Part shown: positions 1-9,954 of the stretch, piece after piece
How positions within the stretch are numbered: position 1 is the first letter of the stretch
Layout of the letters: each line of letters opens with the position of its first letter
NCBI GenBank assembly: GCA_023376005.1
Contig: CM042142.1
Span: 48,570,702 to 48,634,701, forward strand
Direction of reading: 5' to 3'
From: Doryteuthis pealeii
Lineage: Eukaryota > Mollusca > Cephalopoda > Myopsida > Loliginidae
Length of the DNA: 64,000 nt
Notes under the pieces: generated by a model
What the model saw: only the letters and a program-made list of their open reading frames with translations
Database searches by the model: none
What the model was told of the DNA's origin: nothing
Translations under genes and position numbers: made by a program

Positions 1-1142
1 TTGTTTTTTTTTATTGATGACTCTTAACCGGATAGCTCTTATTTCGACCTTTTTTTCCATGGACAGTTTACATCGATGACCCTTAGGATCAGGCAAACTC
101 TTATCCGGGTTTGAATCTAAATCTGAATTCTATTTTGGTAGGCACGCGATATTTTCATTATTTTGATGAAGTCCTTTGTATACGTGAACACTCTTATAAA
201 AAAGAGGAGATGAAATTCCTTCTGAAGTTAAATGTTCCTTTTTTTCTTTTTTTCTTTTTTTTGCTTTTTTTTTTGCTTTTTATTTTCTTTTTTGTTGTTT
301 TTGGTGTATGTTTTTTTTTACACACTTAACGTCAATGAAATATTGATACGGCTGTTTGTATGGGAGCCTCGATAAACAAAATTGGCCCTTTTCTCCACGT
401 TAACGATTCCCAAACACGCGGAATAATCAATAAGTGTATTACGAGAGAAGAAAAAAAGTAGAACTAAATAAAATAAAATAAAATAAAAAAATAGACGTGG
501 AAGACAATACAATGAATTGATATAGGAAATATGGCGTATTCCTTCATTGCCATTACTCCCAGGTCCACTCTTGTCCTGTTAGGGTCTCATCTATGAGTCA
601 AATAGTTCTTTTTTTAATTATTCATATTCGATAGTAATACTTGATATCATATAACAGACGGACTGAAAGGTTAACATTATTTAATACAATGATAGAAAAG
701 AGGTAGATGAAAGAAGAAATGGGACTGTAACATAGAAAGACCCTGTCAAGTCTCAACTAATAATGTTACCGACGAATTGTCGTACTCAAAATGACAAACA
801 TATGAAGACCAAATTCCAGTCGACGAGAACATAGCTCGTCTGAAACAGTTGTAGTTTTTTTTTTTTTAATCTACTCAGTTGATATCGGACTTGCTACGAA
901 AACAAAATATCTATCACAAAAAGAGTCTACAGTAACCCAATTAAAACTTTTAGGAATGGAATACGGTAGACTCACCGCACTCAACGTTTTTAGCAGCTTG
1001 CTGGATTTATCTTTCGTATAAGCTGTACAAAATGCCACCACTTATATTTATAGACACTACCGAGCAGCAAGAGCTGGATTGAGCAATGAAAAAAACGACA
1101 CACATATATTTGAGGTTGTTAATAAATCCCTCCGGGTGAAAA
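1..1142. other. AT-rich intergenic sequence with one repeat fragment
   Basis: No gene is supported. At about 535-600 there is a reverse-strand fragment of the roughly 600-bp dispersed family described at 3190 (TTCATTGCCATTACTCCCAG is its complement). The rest is unremarkable. Confidence 0.5.
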
Positions 1143-1850
1143 ACTACAGATTAACAGACAAGAATTAAACTGATAGTACAATCTTTCTACTTCAAGGAAT
1201 ACTACAGATTAACAGACAATTATTAAACTGATAGTACAATCTTTCTACTTCAAGGATTACTACAGATTAACAGACAAGGATTAAACTGATAGTACAATCT
1301 TTCTACTTCAAGGATTACTACAGATTATCAGACAATTATTAAACTGATAGTACAATCTTTCTACTTCAAGGATTACTACAGATTATCAGACAATTATCAA
1401 ACTGATAGTACAATCTTTCTACTTCAAGGATTACTACAGGTTATCAGAAAATTATTAAACTGATAGAACAATCTTTCTACTTCAAGGAATACAACAGATT
1501 ATCAGACAATTATTAAACTGATAGTACAATCTTTCTACTTCAAGGAATACTACAGATTAACAGACAAGGATTATTAAGTAGAAAGATTGTATAGTACAAT
1601 CTTTCTACTTCAAGGATTACTACAGATTAACAGACAAGAATTAAACTGATAGTACAATCTTTCTACTTCAAGGAATACAACAGATTATCAGACAATTATT
1701 AAACTGATAGTACAATCTTTCTACTTCAAGGAATACTACAGATTAACAGACAAGAATTAAACTGATAGTACAATCTTTCTACTTCAAGGAATACAACAGA
1801 TTATCAGACAAGGATTAAATTGATAGTGCAATCTTTATACTTCAACAATA
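1143..1850. repeat. 58-bp minisatellite, about 12 copies
   Basis: The unit holds CTACAGATTAACAGACAA, ATTAAACTGATAGTACAATC and TTTCTACTTCAAGGAATA. Unit starts at 1143, 1201, 1259, 1317, 1375, 1433, 1491, 1549, 1619, 1677, 1735 and 1793 show a strict 58-bp period except one 70-bp unit. That unit contains an inverted copy of 16 bp, making a hairpin at 1576-1610. The last unit decays near 1850. Confidence 0.95.
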
Positions 1851-2144
1851 GTAACACAGCTATGTTCTCTCAATTAATACACTAACGTGGTTAATCGCAT
1901 TGCAACTGTGATAAAACATAAGTGAGTCCGAAATCTTTCTCCAACTTTTAGTTTGCTCATCAGAAAAGTCTACATCGTAATGACACAGTTCGTGATTCAC
2001 ATAGATATTTGACATCTGTCTATATAACTTTCAATTCAACACCTAAAGGCGACCGACTGAAACAAAACCATTTAACTCAAGTGAAATCTATCTTATCACG
2101 CGTCTTTCTTATTCTGATTCTGGCTTTGTCTCTGCGGGCAAGAT

Positions 2145-2700
2145 TCATTCATTCATTCATTCTTCTTCTTCTACTTCTTCATTTATCTATTCTTTCTTTC
2201 TTCTTATATTTCTTTTTTTTTTCTTTCTTCTTTTTCTTCTTTCTTCTTCATCATTTATTATTTATTTATTTTTCTTCTTATATTCCTTTCTTTTTCTTTC
2301 TTTTACCTTTTCTTTTTTTTCTTCTTCTTTTTCCTTCTTCATCATTTATTTATCTATTCTTTCTTTTCTTTTTTTTTTCTTTATTTTTTTTCTTCCTTTT
2401 ACTTTTTCTTTCTTCTTTTTCTTCTTTCCTGTTCTTTATCATTTATTTATTTAGCCTTTCTTTCTTCTTATTTTCTTTCTTCTCTTACTTTTTCTTTTTC
2501 TCTTCTTTTTTTTCTTTCTTTTCTTATTTTTCTTTTTCTCTTTCTCTCTCCCTTTTCTTTTTTTCTTTATTTTCTTCTTTATCTTCTTTCTCTCTTCTTT
2601 TTTCTTTCTACTTTTTGCTTTCTTCTTTTATTCTTCTTCTTTATATATTTTTCTTTCATCTTTTTTTTTCTTTTTCCTTTTTATTCTTCTTTCGTTTTTC
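2145..2700. repeat. Long polypyrimidine (CT-rich) tract
   Basis: About 550 bp almost wholly of T and C on the plus strand, with TTCTTC and TTTATTTA modules. A related tract follows at about 2940-3060. The reading frame through it is low-complexity Phe/Leu/Ser and is not a gene. Confidence 0.9.
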
Positions 2701-2710
2701 GAAGGAATCC

Positions 2711-2840
2711 CTGTAGTGTATTTGCTAACGTGCTGGATTCGGAAATCGTAGTCAGCGAGTTCAAACCCTCAGTCACGCTATTACGTTCACTTTCGGACTA
2801 ATACCCTTTGGGAAAGGTGTGAATCCCCTCATCCCTCCAG
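2711..2840 (+). repeat. SINE-like fragment with B-box
   Basis: GAGTTCAAACCCT resembles a Pol III B box and is followed by CTTTCGGACTAATACCCTTT and GGGAAAGG. This matches, in reverse complement, the SINE bodies at 20640-20960 and 37880-38130. Confidence 0.4.
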
Positions 2841-3189
2841 TCCTGTGTTAAATTGTTCCGCTACTGTTCTTTTATAAGGATGGCTTTAGCATTAAATAAC
2901 CCACGAAGGTTAAAATGCCATTAAAAAAGAAACCAACCAATCGTTCGTTTCTTTTTTATTCTTCTTTATTTATTTCTTTTCATATTTCTTTCTTCTTTTT
3001 CCCCTTTTTTTCTTTATCTTCTTTCTTTCTGGCTTTCTTCTTTTCTCCTAGACTGGTTGCCCTACCAAGGCTATACAACATAGTCTGTCATACTATTTTG
3101 CTCACGGATAAAGGAACGAGAGCATTACTACGAAGTGAAACTGTATTTTAAAAAGTTGTTTCTTGGCAATCCTCTAATTGATTTGGTTT

Positions 3190-3790
3190 GTTTTGTTTTA
3201 CGGCATATCAACCTCAGTGGGTCATTTAATGCCGATAAAGTTTTGAAATAAATCAATTCTTAATGGATAATACATTTTTTTTATAAATACATTTTTCTAT
3301 TTAACCCATAGATGGGACCCTAATAGGTACTACCACTCCGGGTCAGAGTGGACCAGGGAGCAATGGTGATGAAGGGGTGCTCCACATTCCCCAAACCTCC
3401 AAAACTGGAACCTCACCATCAGATAGAGTTTAACGTCATTCCCAGGACATGTAGACCCACAGCCACCGCCTTCTAGCACCCATATGATAAATAGGGGTTG
3501 GGGCTTGCCATGAGGGCAATAGGGTTGGGAAAATCATATAGGTGCTAGGGCTTGACGTGACCAGCCGATTGATCGGAGGGGGCCTTTCCGACCGCCCGTC
3601 TAACCCAAGATAGGGCCAAAGTGGAGTATTGCATGACATGAACTGCTCATCCACCTGGGTTCTATCCTTAAGCATCACGGGTCGCCACTCACGGCCAACA
3701 GGTGGCCCCATTAGGGGAGTCTTACCCCTCTGCTGAGGTGCAGTCGGTGCATTCTAACGCCCCATCCGACAGGGCGGTCTCTAATTGAGT
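3190..3790 (+). repeat. Dispersed ~600-bp repeat family (copy 1)
   Basis: Starts with GGCATATCAACCTCAGTGGG, has a central CCATAGATGGGACCCTAA and GGTACTACCACTCCGGGTCA, and ends near CCGACAGGGCGGT. It is close to full length and nearly identical over long stretches to 15775-16380 and 38160-38745, so these copies are young. A terminal piece in inverse orientation (CCATTAAAAAAGAAACCAAC) lies just upstream at about 2889-2942. I do not recognise the family. Confidence 0.85.
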
Positions 3791-4192
3791 TAAAACAAAA
3801 GCCTCGTATCGTTTTTTTTTGTTTTTTTTTGGGTTTTTTTTTGTTTTTTCTCTTTTAATACCTTACTCATGTGCTGGAATCACGGTCAGAACAAACGAAA
3901 ACATAGTCGCTCTTTTTCGGCAAACCGCTCTTTTGGGGATTAGCAGGAGGAGACGAAATATGCATATGCCGCATGTTTGTCTCACGAGATTCACTTCGAA
4001 AACGAAACTATTTTTTATAATTTTTTTACACGGACAGCAGCCATGTTTTTTTCCGGCCCCCATCCCGGATATCTTGCATGCAAGGCTTATGCATGCCCGC
4101 TTCGCCGCAAGAAGTAAGTTGTTTCTCCTCTCGCTACATTCTTCAGTACATAAATACTAATTGGCCTGCTGATTCCTTTTTACTTACTGATA

Positions 4193-4527
4193 CCGTGTTT
4201 CCCCGAAAATAAGACAGAGCTTATATCAATTTTCTTTCTGAAATATAACACTAGGACTTATTTTCGGGGGATGTCTTATTCTTCATAGATCGAAAAACGA
4301 CAAAACAATCTACATTTATTACCATTAACATGTTATTTTATTGAAAAACTCTTTAACGACAATTCATTAAAAAATAATCATATCATCCTCTGGAATGTTA
4401 TTGTTCTGCAAGTCACTGGATTCCAAAATTCTGCCGCTCTCATTCTGAGGCTTTTTTTTTTTAATCGTCTTGACAAAACACGCAAGGTCTTATTCTGCAG
4501 GTAGGTCTTATTTTCAGGGAAGCACGG
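4193..4527. mobile_element. TA-flanked MITE (Tc1/mariner-type termini)
   Basis: The left end CCGTGTTTCCCCGAAAATAA and the right end TTATTTTCAGGGAAGCACGG are inverted repeats, flanked by TA at 4191-4192 and 4528-4529. Inside, the TIR motif (ATAAGAC and its complement) recurs. Non-autonomous elements with very similar ends occur in several animal groups, as I recall, unchecked. Confidence 0.75.
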
Positions 4528-4894
4528 TAGTAATTATGTCATATGTATCTTCGAAAGTCAAGCGTCTTTTTTTTAATTTGTTTTTTATGTCTCCTTGGGC
4601 ATCTCCCTCTTTTTCTGTTTTTTCTCACATAAAGTTATGGAGTGTTTTCTTCGGAAAGATTGGAAAATGTACAATTTTTAAGGATTTGTCGAGACAACTT
4701 TTTGATTTTTTTTGCATTGGAATTTTACTAGTTATCCATAACGAAATGGTTTACAAAACTCTCAAAATGCAACCCGTCTAGTCGGTGGGACTTAGAATAC
4801 GCAGACTGTATCCCCTGTGGAGAGTTAAGACCCCCTTAAAAACACTAAACTTTCATGATGGTAAGACTCTAGTTCTGAAGATTTGGGAAGTGAG

Positions 4895-4985
4895 GAGTAC
4901 CCATTCATTGCCATTACTCCCAGGTCCACTCTGACCCGATGTGGTAGTAACAGTTAGGGTCCCATCTATGGGTCAAGTAGATCTG
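4895..4985 (-). repeat. Fragment of the ~600-bp dispersed family
   Basis: CATTGCCATTACTCCCAG and GGTCCCATCTATGGGTCAA are the complement of the central part of the family described at 3190. Confidence 0.7.
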
Positions 4986-5224
4986 TTTAAATCATCTGTA
5001 TTTTCTGTGCACCGGATTGGCTAATGTTGGAACCAACCAAAGTGCAAAGTGGGAGTTATAAACAGGTCTACGTGGTGTTGACACTTTTTTTTTTTCATTA
5101 GAAAAGTTGGAACGAGCGGTAAGTTGAAAATTCCTTTTAGAAAAAAAAAACAAAACAAAAAAACACGTAAATACACTAGTAAATATGTTGCCTAATGATT
5201 TAAAATGCATTTATTTTATACTGC

Positions 5225-5290
5225 AAATATTTATTTTTCAACATGATCTCCTTCCTTATCAATGCACTTCCTCTAAACGTTCTTCATTAA
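5225..5290 (-). pseudogene. Mariner-like transposase C-terminal remnant (possible)
   Basis: The minus strand reads KCIDKEGDHVEK and then a stop, which resembles the usual end of mariner-family transposases. Nothing upstream in frame supports a longer copy. Short and uncertain. Confidence 0.35.
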
Positions 5291-5323
5291 TTACATAGAC
5301 CAAAGAGTATACTGAAAAAAATT

Positions 5324-5325
<2 letters not shown>

Positions 5326-5357
<32 letters not shown>
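5326..5357. repeat. (AT)n microsatellite
   Basis: About 16 uninterrupted AT dinucleotides. Confidence 0.95.
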
Positions 5358-5360
<3 letters not shown>

Positions 5361-5433
5361 TCCTATTGCCGCTTTAACTTTTCCGTTGTAGTGACGTTAG
5401 TAAATATCCAGAAGTGCTCAATATATAAAAACC

Positions 5434-5621
5434 GGTTATTTCCTATAAGTCCTACATAAACAACGGGGAACCACTCTTGACTGATAAATTATTTATTTAT
5501 TCATTTTCCCATTAAACTAACCCTAACCCCGTCTTCTTTTTTCCTAGTAGATCGATAAATAAATTATTTATCAGTCAAGAGTGGTTCCCCTTTGTTTATG
5601 TTGGACTTATAGGAAATAACC
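5434..5621. mobile_element. Foldback MITE with 8-bp TSD
   Basis: 188 bp with arms of about 65 bp. The ends are GGTTATTTCCTATAAGTCC and its complement. The exact 8-bp duplication TAAAAACC flanks it at 5426-5433 and 5622-5629, the TSD length of hAT, P and Merlin-type transposons. The spacer holds CTAACCCTAACCCC, a telomere-like run. Confidence 0.9.
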
Positions 5622-5674
5622 TAAAAACCATAGTGCAATAATAGTATTAGTAACAGTAATAATGGAAAAGAATT

Positions 5675-5857
5675 AAGGGTCTACCATGGTTTCAATCTCA
5701 ATGGTCTCATCAGGACCCTACCTTATACTTACCCAAGTCGATGTCATGCCTTAGTTAAACTTTTTAGTTTAAACTTAGTTTAACTAAGGAATGATATCGA
5801 CTTAGTTAAGTATAAGGTAGGATCCCGTTGAGATCATTGAAAGTATGGTAGACCCTT
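5675..5857. mobile_element. Foldback element
   Basis: Inverted arms of about 80 bp begin AAGGGTCTACCATGG and end CATGGTAGACCCTT-like (TATGGTAGACCCTT). The tip is AGTTTAAACTTAGTTTAACT. No clear TSD. It lies 54 bp from the previous foldback and is followed by an (AT)n run at 5879-5916. Confidence 0.8.
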
Positions 5858-5875
5858 GAATCTGTTCCACTATTA

Positions 5876-5878
<3 letters not shown>

Positions 5879-5916
<38 letters not shown>
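5879..5916. repeat. (AT)n microsatellite
   Basis: About 19 AT dinucleotides directly after the foldback element. Confidence 0.95.
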
Positions 5917-5918
<2 letters not shown>

Positions 5919-5924
5919 AACACG

Positions 5925-6190
5925 TCTGCCATACGCATGGTGTAACACAAGGTTAATTTTAAGCCAAGTACATCTGGTTTGAATTTAAAGTTTTCCTTCG
6001 CCTAGATTGGTTGCTAACGAATGCTAAAGAACCCAGTCTACCCTACTATTTACCCATAACTGGGAAATGGGAAAGGATGGACGCATGTCTTTCCAAAGGG
6101 CATTAACGTGAAGTGAAATGCAAACAACCTCGTCCAAGATTTGAACTCGAGTCGCCGATTTCATTCACGACCAAATGAAACGTAGTATGA
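5925..6190 (-). repeat. SINE-like dispersed repeat copy
   Basis: Contains CTAGATTGGTTGC, GAACCCAGTCTACCCTACTA, TTTACCCATAACTGGG and ends GTCCAAGATTTGAACTCG. On the minus strand this reads GAGTTCAAATCTTGGAC, a B-box-like head, so the SINE points left. Same family as 20640, 37880, 38920 and 41600. Confidence 0.65.
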
Positions 6191-6395
6191 CAATAAGCAT
6201 TTTAAAACACTATGAAGATGTGGCTATTTCTCTAAATAATTTCTATAAAAAATGTAAAATAGATAAATAAATAAAAGTGTTGCTTGAAAAAATAAAAAAC
6301 TACAAAATCGATGACTAAAAATTAAATCAATAGGAAAATATTAAAAACTAAATCTTAGGAAAATATATATCATTTATATTTGTAAATGTGATTTT

Positions 6396-6440
6396 CAAGG
6401 GAGATAACTCTATATAAAATATATTGAGTTACTTTTCTTG
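6396..6440. repeat. Short hairpin built on the AAGGGAGATAAC motif
   Basis: CAAGGGAGATAACTC and GAGTTACTTTTCTTG form inverted arms around TATATAAAATATATT. It lies 50 bp before a Helitron 5' end. Confidence 0.6.
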
Positions 6441-6489
6441 GACTATAAAAATGTTATTGTTTCTGGTTTAATATTATTTTAAATAATAA

Positions 6490-7106
6490 TCTTATTATAA
6501 TGGAGATTGTGTGTTTTTCTGTCTGTAACCGAAACTATATTACTAATCGAGTTACTATTAACATAGTTATTTACATCACATTCTTCATGATTTTATCTAT
6601 ATTTAAACCTCAATTATTAATAAAATTGCTTCACCTTTTTATTAGTGTTGTCCATATCTACATACTAATAACATGCTATTTTATTTATATATACAAAAAA
6701 TAGTGGTTTGCAGGGTGAACGGGAAGGCTAATTTGCATATTGATATTAAAAATGTGATTTTATTAAATATGTGCTTAGTATTATTGATTTCTAATTGTTT
6801 GGTTTTATTTTAATGAATATAAGCAAAAATCTCTCCAATGAATCTCAAATGAAATCCATTAACAAGAAAAAATAAGTGTAATTTTATTCATTATTTCCTA
6901 ATTTAACTAAATAGTTAAATAAGTAAAATTCAGCAATGAAAGACGGCAGTGATGGAAGAGTAAGTTTCATTTCTATTTTTCTATTATAACCCCACTCTGT
7001 TTCAAATCTTTTTATCTGCATTCTTATTAGACTTTCTAATTTAATACGATATTTTATTACATTAAAACTTAAATACTTGCACCCGGAGGGTGCATATATT
7101 TGCTAG
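6490..7106 (+). mobile_element. Non-autonomous Helitron, family 1
   Basis: Begins TCTTATTATAATGGAGATT and ends with hairpin GCACCCGGAGGGTGC followed by ATATATTTGCTAG. The flanks are A and T (6489, 7107), as expected for A|T insertion, with 5' TC and 3' CTAG. It has no Rep/helicase coding. Relatives are at 26664-27591, 44780-45284, 58665-60384 and the 3' part at 9500-9815. Confidence 0.88.
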
Positions 7107-7107
7107 T

Positions 7108-7480
7108 AATAATAATGAAATTTATTGTTTACAGTGCTCAGGTGCACCACAACTCATCAAAGTCTTATGTCAAGTACACAGAATAATGTATTAGTGTCAG
7201 GAACATGAACAGTTTACAGTAGTAATATGCATGTATGCATGCGCGTGTGTGCATATGTACGTGGAGAGTGGCATCAGGTATAGTGCCGGCGGACTACAGG
7301 AAGCGTGGAGGCTTTGAAAGATTCAGTGCTTCGGCAACCTACAACAGACGTGGGCAGTTTATTCCATGTCTCCGCAACTCTGAGTGTGAAAAAATGTTTC
7401 CGAAAGTCACGTGATCAGTGCTGTTTTCTGACTTTGTAGGCATGCCCACGTGTGTTAGAAAAATGGAGATGAAAAAAAAA
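7108..7480 (-). mobile_element. CR1-like LINE 3' end
   Basis: Read on the minus strand it encodes a tail like FFTLRVAETWNKLP ... SFKASTLPVV, then a noncoding stretch rich in CA repeats, and ends CAATAAATTTCATTATTATT. The same 3' end recurs at 8105-8330 (minus), 9955-10275 (plus) and 32745-32855 (plus), which defines the element terminus. 5'-truncated. Confidence 0.75.
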
Positions 7481-7524
7481 GGTGCTCAAGGTTGCTGTTG
7501 TAATAACAACCCGAGCAAATAAGT

Positions 7525-7650
7525 GGGTATTTATTCAACCCATTCGCCACAGGTAGAATGTAACACAAGATCACAAGTGTACGGCATCCAACAAGTAGAT
7601 CTGCGAGACTAGCTTGTTAACCATTACACCATGATAGGGACGCGTCGGAC
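7525..7650 (-). repeat. tRNA-headed SINE
   Basis: On the minus strand GGTGTAATGGTTAACAAGC and TCTCGCAGATC resemble the D-arm/anticodon part of a tRNA. A body with CTTGTGTTACATTCTACCTG and the end GTTGAATAAATACCCAC follow. Related heads are at 10390-10440, 34088-34126 and 34715-34750. Confidence 0.6.
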
Positions 7651-7859
7651 CGAGAAAACAGGTATGCAATTGGAGTCTTTGACTAAAGGCAGATATGTGA
7701 TGATCAAAAACCTGCAAATACTGACGAAAATTTTTGAGAAATGACTAATTATTAATATCCAATAATTAGCTGATTATCAACAATACGTATTACTAGGAAT
7801 TAATTATTCTTATGGGGATTAAAATAAAATCTAAATTGAATTAAATAAAAACAACAAAA

Positions 7860-8040
7860 CAAAAAATAATCTATCATGAGCCCTCAGAAGGAAGTGTCCT
7901 CTGGGCATGTGCAAGAAAAAGCACCAACTTCTTGCCAGCAAGAGATTCCCTCGATAATTCGGATTCAGGCCTCAACTGGGATGAGATACTATTATTGGAC
8001 GGGAAGAAATTTCCTCTCCACGATATAAAGCCTGAATCCT
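7860..8040. repeat. Dispersed repeat related to 57590-57760 (possible LTR piece)
   Basis: ATGAGCCCTCAGAAGGAAG, CTCTGGGCATGTGC and CACCAACTTCTTGCC match in reverse the segment at 57590-57760. 8330-8480 likewise matches 57440-57560 in reverse. The LINE tail at 8105-8330 separates the two parts here. Probably remnants of one long element; type unknown. Confidence 0.4.
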
Positions 8041-8104
8041 AAAACTACCCTATGTAAACTAATTACATAGAATAAAGGGAATACAGAGAAGATTTCACAT
8101 AAGA

Positions 8105-8330
8105 TAATAATGAAATTTATTGTGTACAGTGCTCAGGTGCACCACAACTCATCAAAGTCTTATGTCGAGTACACAGAATAAGGTATTAGTGTCAGGAACA
8201 TGAACAGTGTACAGTAATAATAATCATGTATGTGTGCGCGTGCGTGCATATGTGTGTGGAGAGGGGTATCAGATATAGTGTTGGCGGACTACAGGAAGCA
8301 TGGAGGCTTTGAAAGATACAGTGTTTCGGC
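8105..8330 (-). mobile_element. CR1-like LINE 3' end
   Basis: Same tail as 7108-7480: AATGAAATTTATTGTGTACA, GTGCACCACAACTC and, on the minus strand, SFKASMLPVV. It is truncated at about 8330 where unrelated sequence begins. Confidence 0.7.
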
Positions 8331-8589
8331 ATATATATTTATCTCTTCCTTTTCTTTCCTTTAATTCCTTTTCAGCTCGACCACCAAATATAATGGGGTT
8401 AAACGGAAAACCTGTGAATACGCACCAGAAATAACCAGCGACCTTTAAACAAACATTAAAATCCTTAACGCCCCACATTCTTAAAGCAGAGAAAATCTAA
8501 GTGTATAAATTAACCAGAAAGTGATTTCAACTTTTATAAAAAGATATTCCACAAAAAATAAAAGTACGAGGAAGATTCAAAAATTATGA

Positions 8590-8830
8590 GCACTCTTGTT
8601 TTATAGAAGCCGAGCTCATCGTGATTTGGTGGGAAGAAACCATGATTAATCCGCAGAGAACAAACTACTTCATCATCGGTGATAACTCGCTTGTTCGCCA
8701 TGACCACATCTCGAGCTTGCTGAATCTTCTTATCAGTGGTAGAGGTTTACGGGCGTCCTGCTCCCTCTTAGTGCATCACGCTTGTCCGACCACTTTTAAA
8801 ATTCTCTATCCACCCATACACACTTCAACG
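8590..8830 (-). pseudogene. Mariner-like transposase fragment (N-terminal HTH region)
   Basis: Minus strand from about 8822 reads VYGWIENFKSGRTSVMH, stop, EGAGRP, stop, TSTTDKKIQQARDVVMANKR then VITDDEV. This is the helix-turn-helix part of a mariner-type (SETMAR-like) transposase. Two in-frame stops and the missing catalytic DD(E/D) domain make it a dead fragment. Confidence 0.8.
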
Positions 8831-8884
8831 CGGTAATTCACTGTCCGGTGAAATGAAAATGGCCGACCAAAACAAACAGCTTCC

Positions 8885-8968
8885 TCAAAGTGTTAGCTCA
8901 GTCGGTAGAGCGTTCGGCTAGAAACCACAAGGTTCGTAGTTCGATGCCGGCTCTCGGCAACTCAGCGT
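8885..8968 (+). repeat. tRNA-derived SINE head
   Basis: TTAGCTCAGTCGGTAGAGCG (A-box region) and GGTTCGTAGTTCGATGCCGG (B-box region) are seen 30 bp apart. Same family as 25742-25955 and 19725-19980. It breaks off near 8965 into the GC-rich array. It does not fold as a full tRNA, so it is a SINE rather than a tRNA gene. Confidence 0.7.
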
Positions 8969-8969
8969 T

Positions 8970-9490
8970 TTAATGTTGGACTACCCACGAGCTGAGACTG
9001 GGATTGTAAGAGCAAAAAATGCGTTGATCCCGTCGACATTCCCCTTCAAGCTTCAGGCACTGGGCAATAAACCCAGCCCTGTCGCTTTAAATCAAGGGGG
9101 CAGGAGTTGCCGGGGGGATAGCCCCTCTGGGATCACGCCGATAATTTAACACAGTTCAGTACCCGAATCCATCAGACCCCCGGACTCGAAGGCCGGGTTA
9201 TTTGTATTTACCGCGTACTCCACGTGTACGGGTTAGGCACAATGCCCTATTAACGTGGGACCACGCACGAACCGAAGCTCATGGGTGGCGGGTGCAAAAA
9301 ATGCGTGGATCCCGTCGGCATTCCCTCACAAGTGGGCGACTCAGACACTGAGCAATAAAACCAGCCCTGTCCTTTAAACCGATGGGGCAGGTGTTGCCTG
9401 GGGGGGGGGGGCCCCTGAGATCATGCCGTTGATTTAACACACAGGTCCAGTGGCCGAAGCTACCGGACCCCATTCCGAAGGATGGGTTTT
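8970..9490 (+). repeat. GC-rich unit, two tandem copies
   Basis: Two diverged copies about 282 bp apart (anchor GCGTTGATCCCGTC at 9021, GCGTGGATCCCGTC at 9303). Shared blocks are GGGCAATAAACCCAGCCCT, GGGGGCAGGAGTTGCC and GTACGGGTTAGGCAC. It joins the Helitron 3' part at about 9500, as in 58665-60384. Confidence 0.75.
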
Positions 9491-9499
9491 TAGTGCGTT

Positions 9500-9815
9500 T
9501 AAAATCCTGCAATGTGTCAATATATTACTAAGAAACAAAGGTTTACATAATATATGGTGTGGTTAATTTGCATACTGCTTTTAACAAAACCGGGTTTAAT
9601 AAATAATTAATTGGTGTTATTGATCTCTAATATTATTGTTTTATTCTACAACGAATTAAAATCAATCCCATGAATGATTTTATAAAGAAACCCATTAAAA
9701 TAAGTGAAATATTTTTATATGCGTTCTTATTTAATTCTGTTGGTCTTTCAAATTCAATATATTTCATTACATTAAAACTCAAATACTTACGCTTGGAGGG
9801 CGCATATTCACGTGT
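9500..9815 (+). mobile_element. Helitron 3' portion, family 1
   Basis: AAAATCCTGCAATGTGTCA through TTTCATTACATTAAAACTC matches 44960-45284 closely. The terminal hairpin is decayed (GCTTGGAGGGCGC) and the terminal CTAG is lost. Confidence 0.65.
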
Positions 9816-9954
9816 ACCTAATCTAATTTCTATGTTGAAGCAACTTGTGGGGCAACTTGTGGGGACCCCTTTGATCAGAATTATCCCAACACCCACCACC
9901 ACCACCAGATTTAAATTCGGCTCTTAAATCAAGAGATTTAATAGTAATATTCAA

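Noticed and set aside
1143..1850. CRISPR array
   Set aside because: The period is constant and the whole unit repeats with no variable spacers; eukaryotic minisatellite.
2009..2716. 235-residue open frame
   Set aside because: It is a translation of the polypyrimidine tract, composed of Phe, Leu and Ser only; no protein family pattern.
3436..3711. Frames in the ~600-bp repeat (also 15961-16314)
   Set aside because: The frame is open in two young copies only because these are nearly identical; diverged copies carry stops, so it is not under coding constraint.
8893..8965. tRNA gene
   Set aside because: A- and B-box-like segments are present, but the acceptor stem and anticodon arm do not pair; other copies show it is a SINE head.
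9633..9905. Paired frames on both strands
   Set aside because: They fall within the Helitron 3' portion and following AT-rich sequence; no coding signal.
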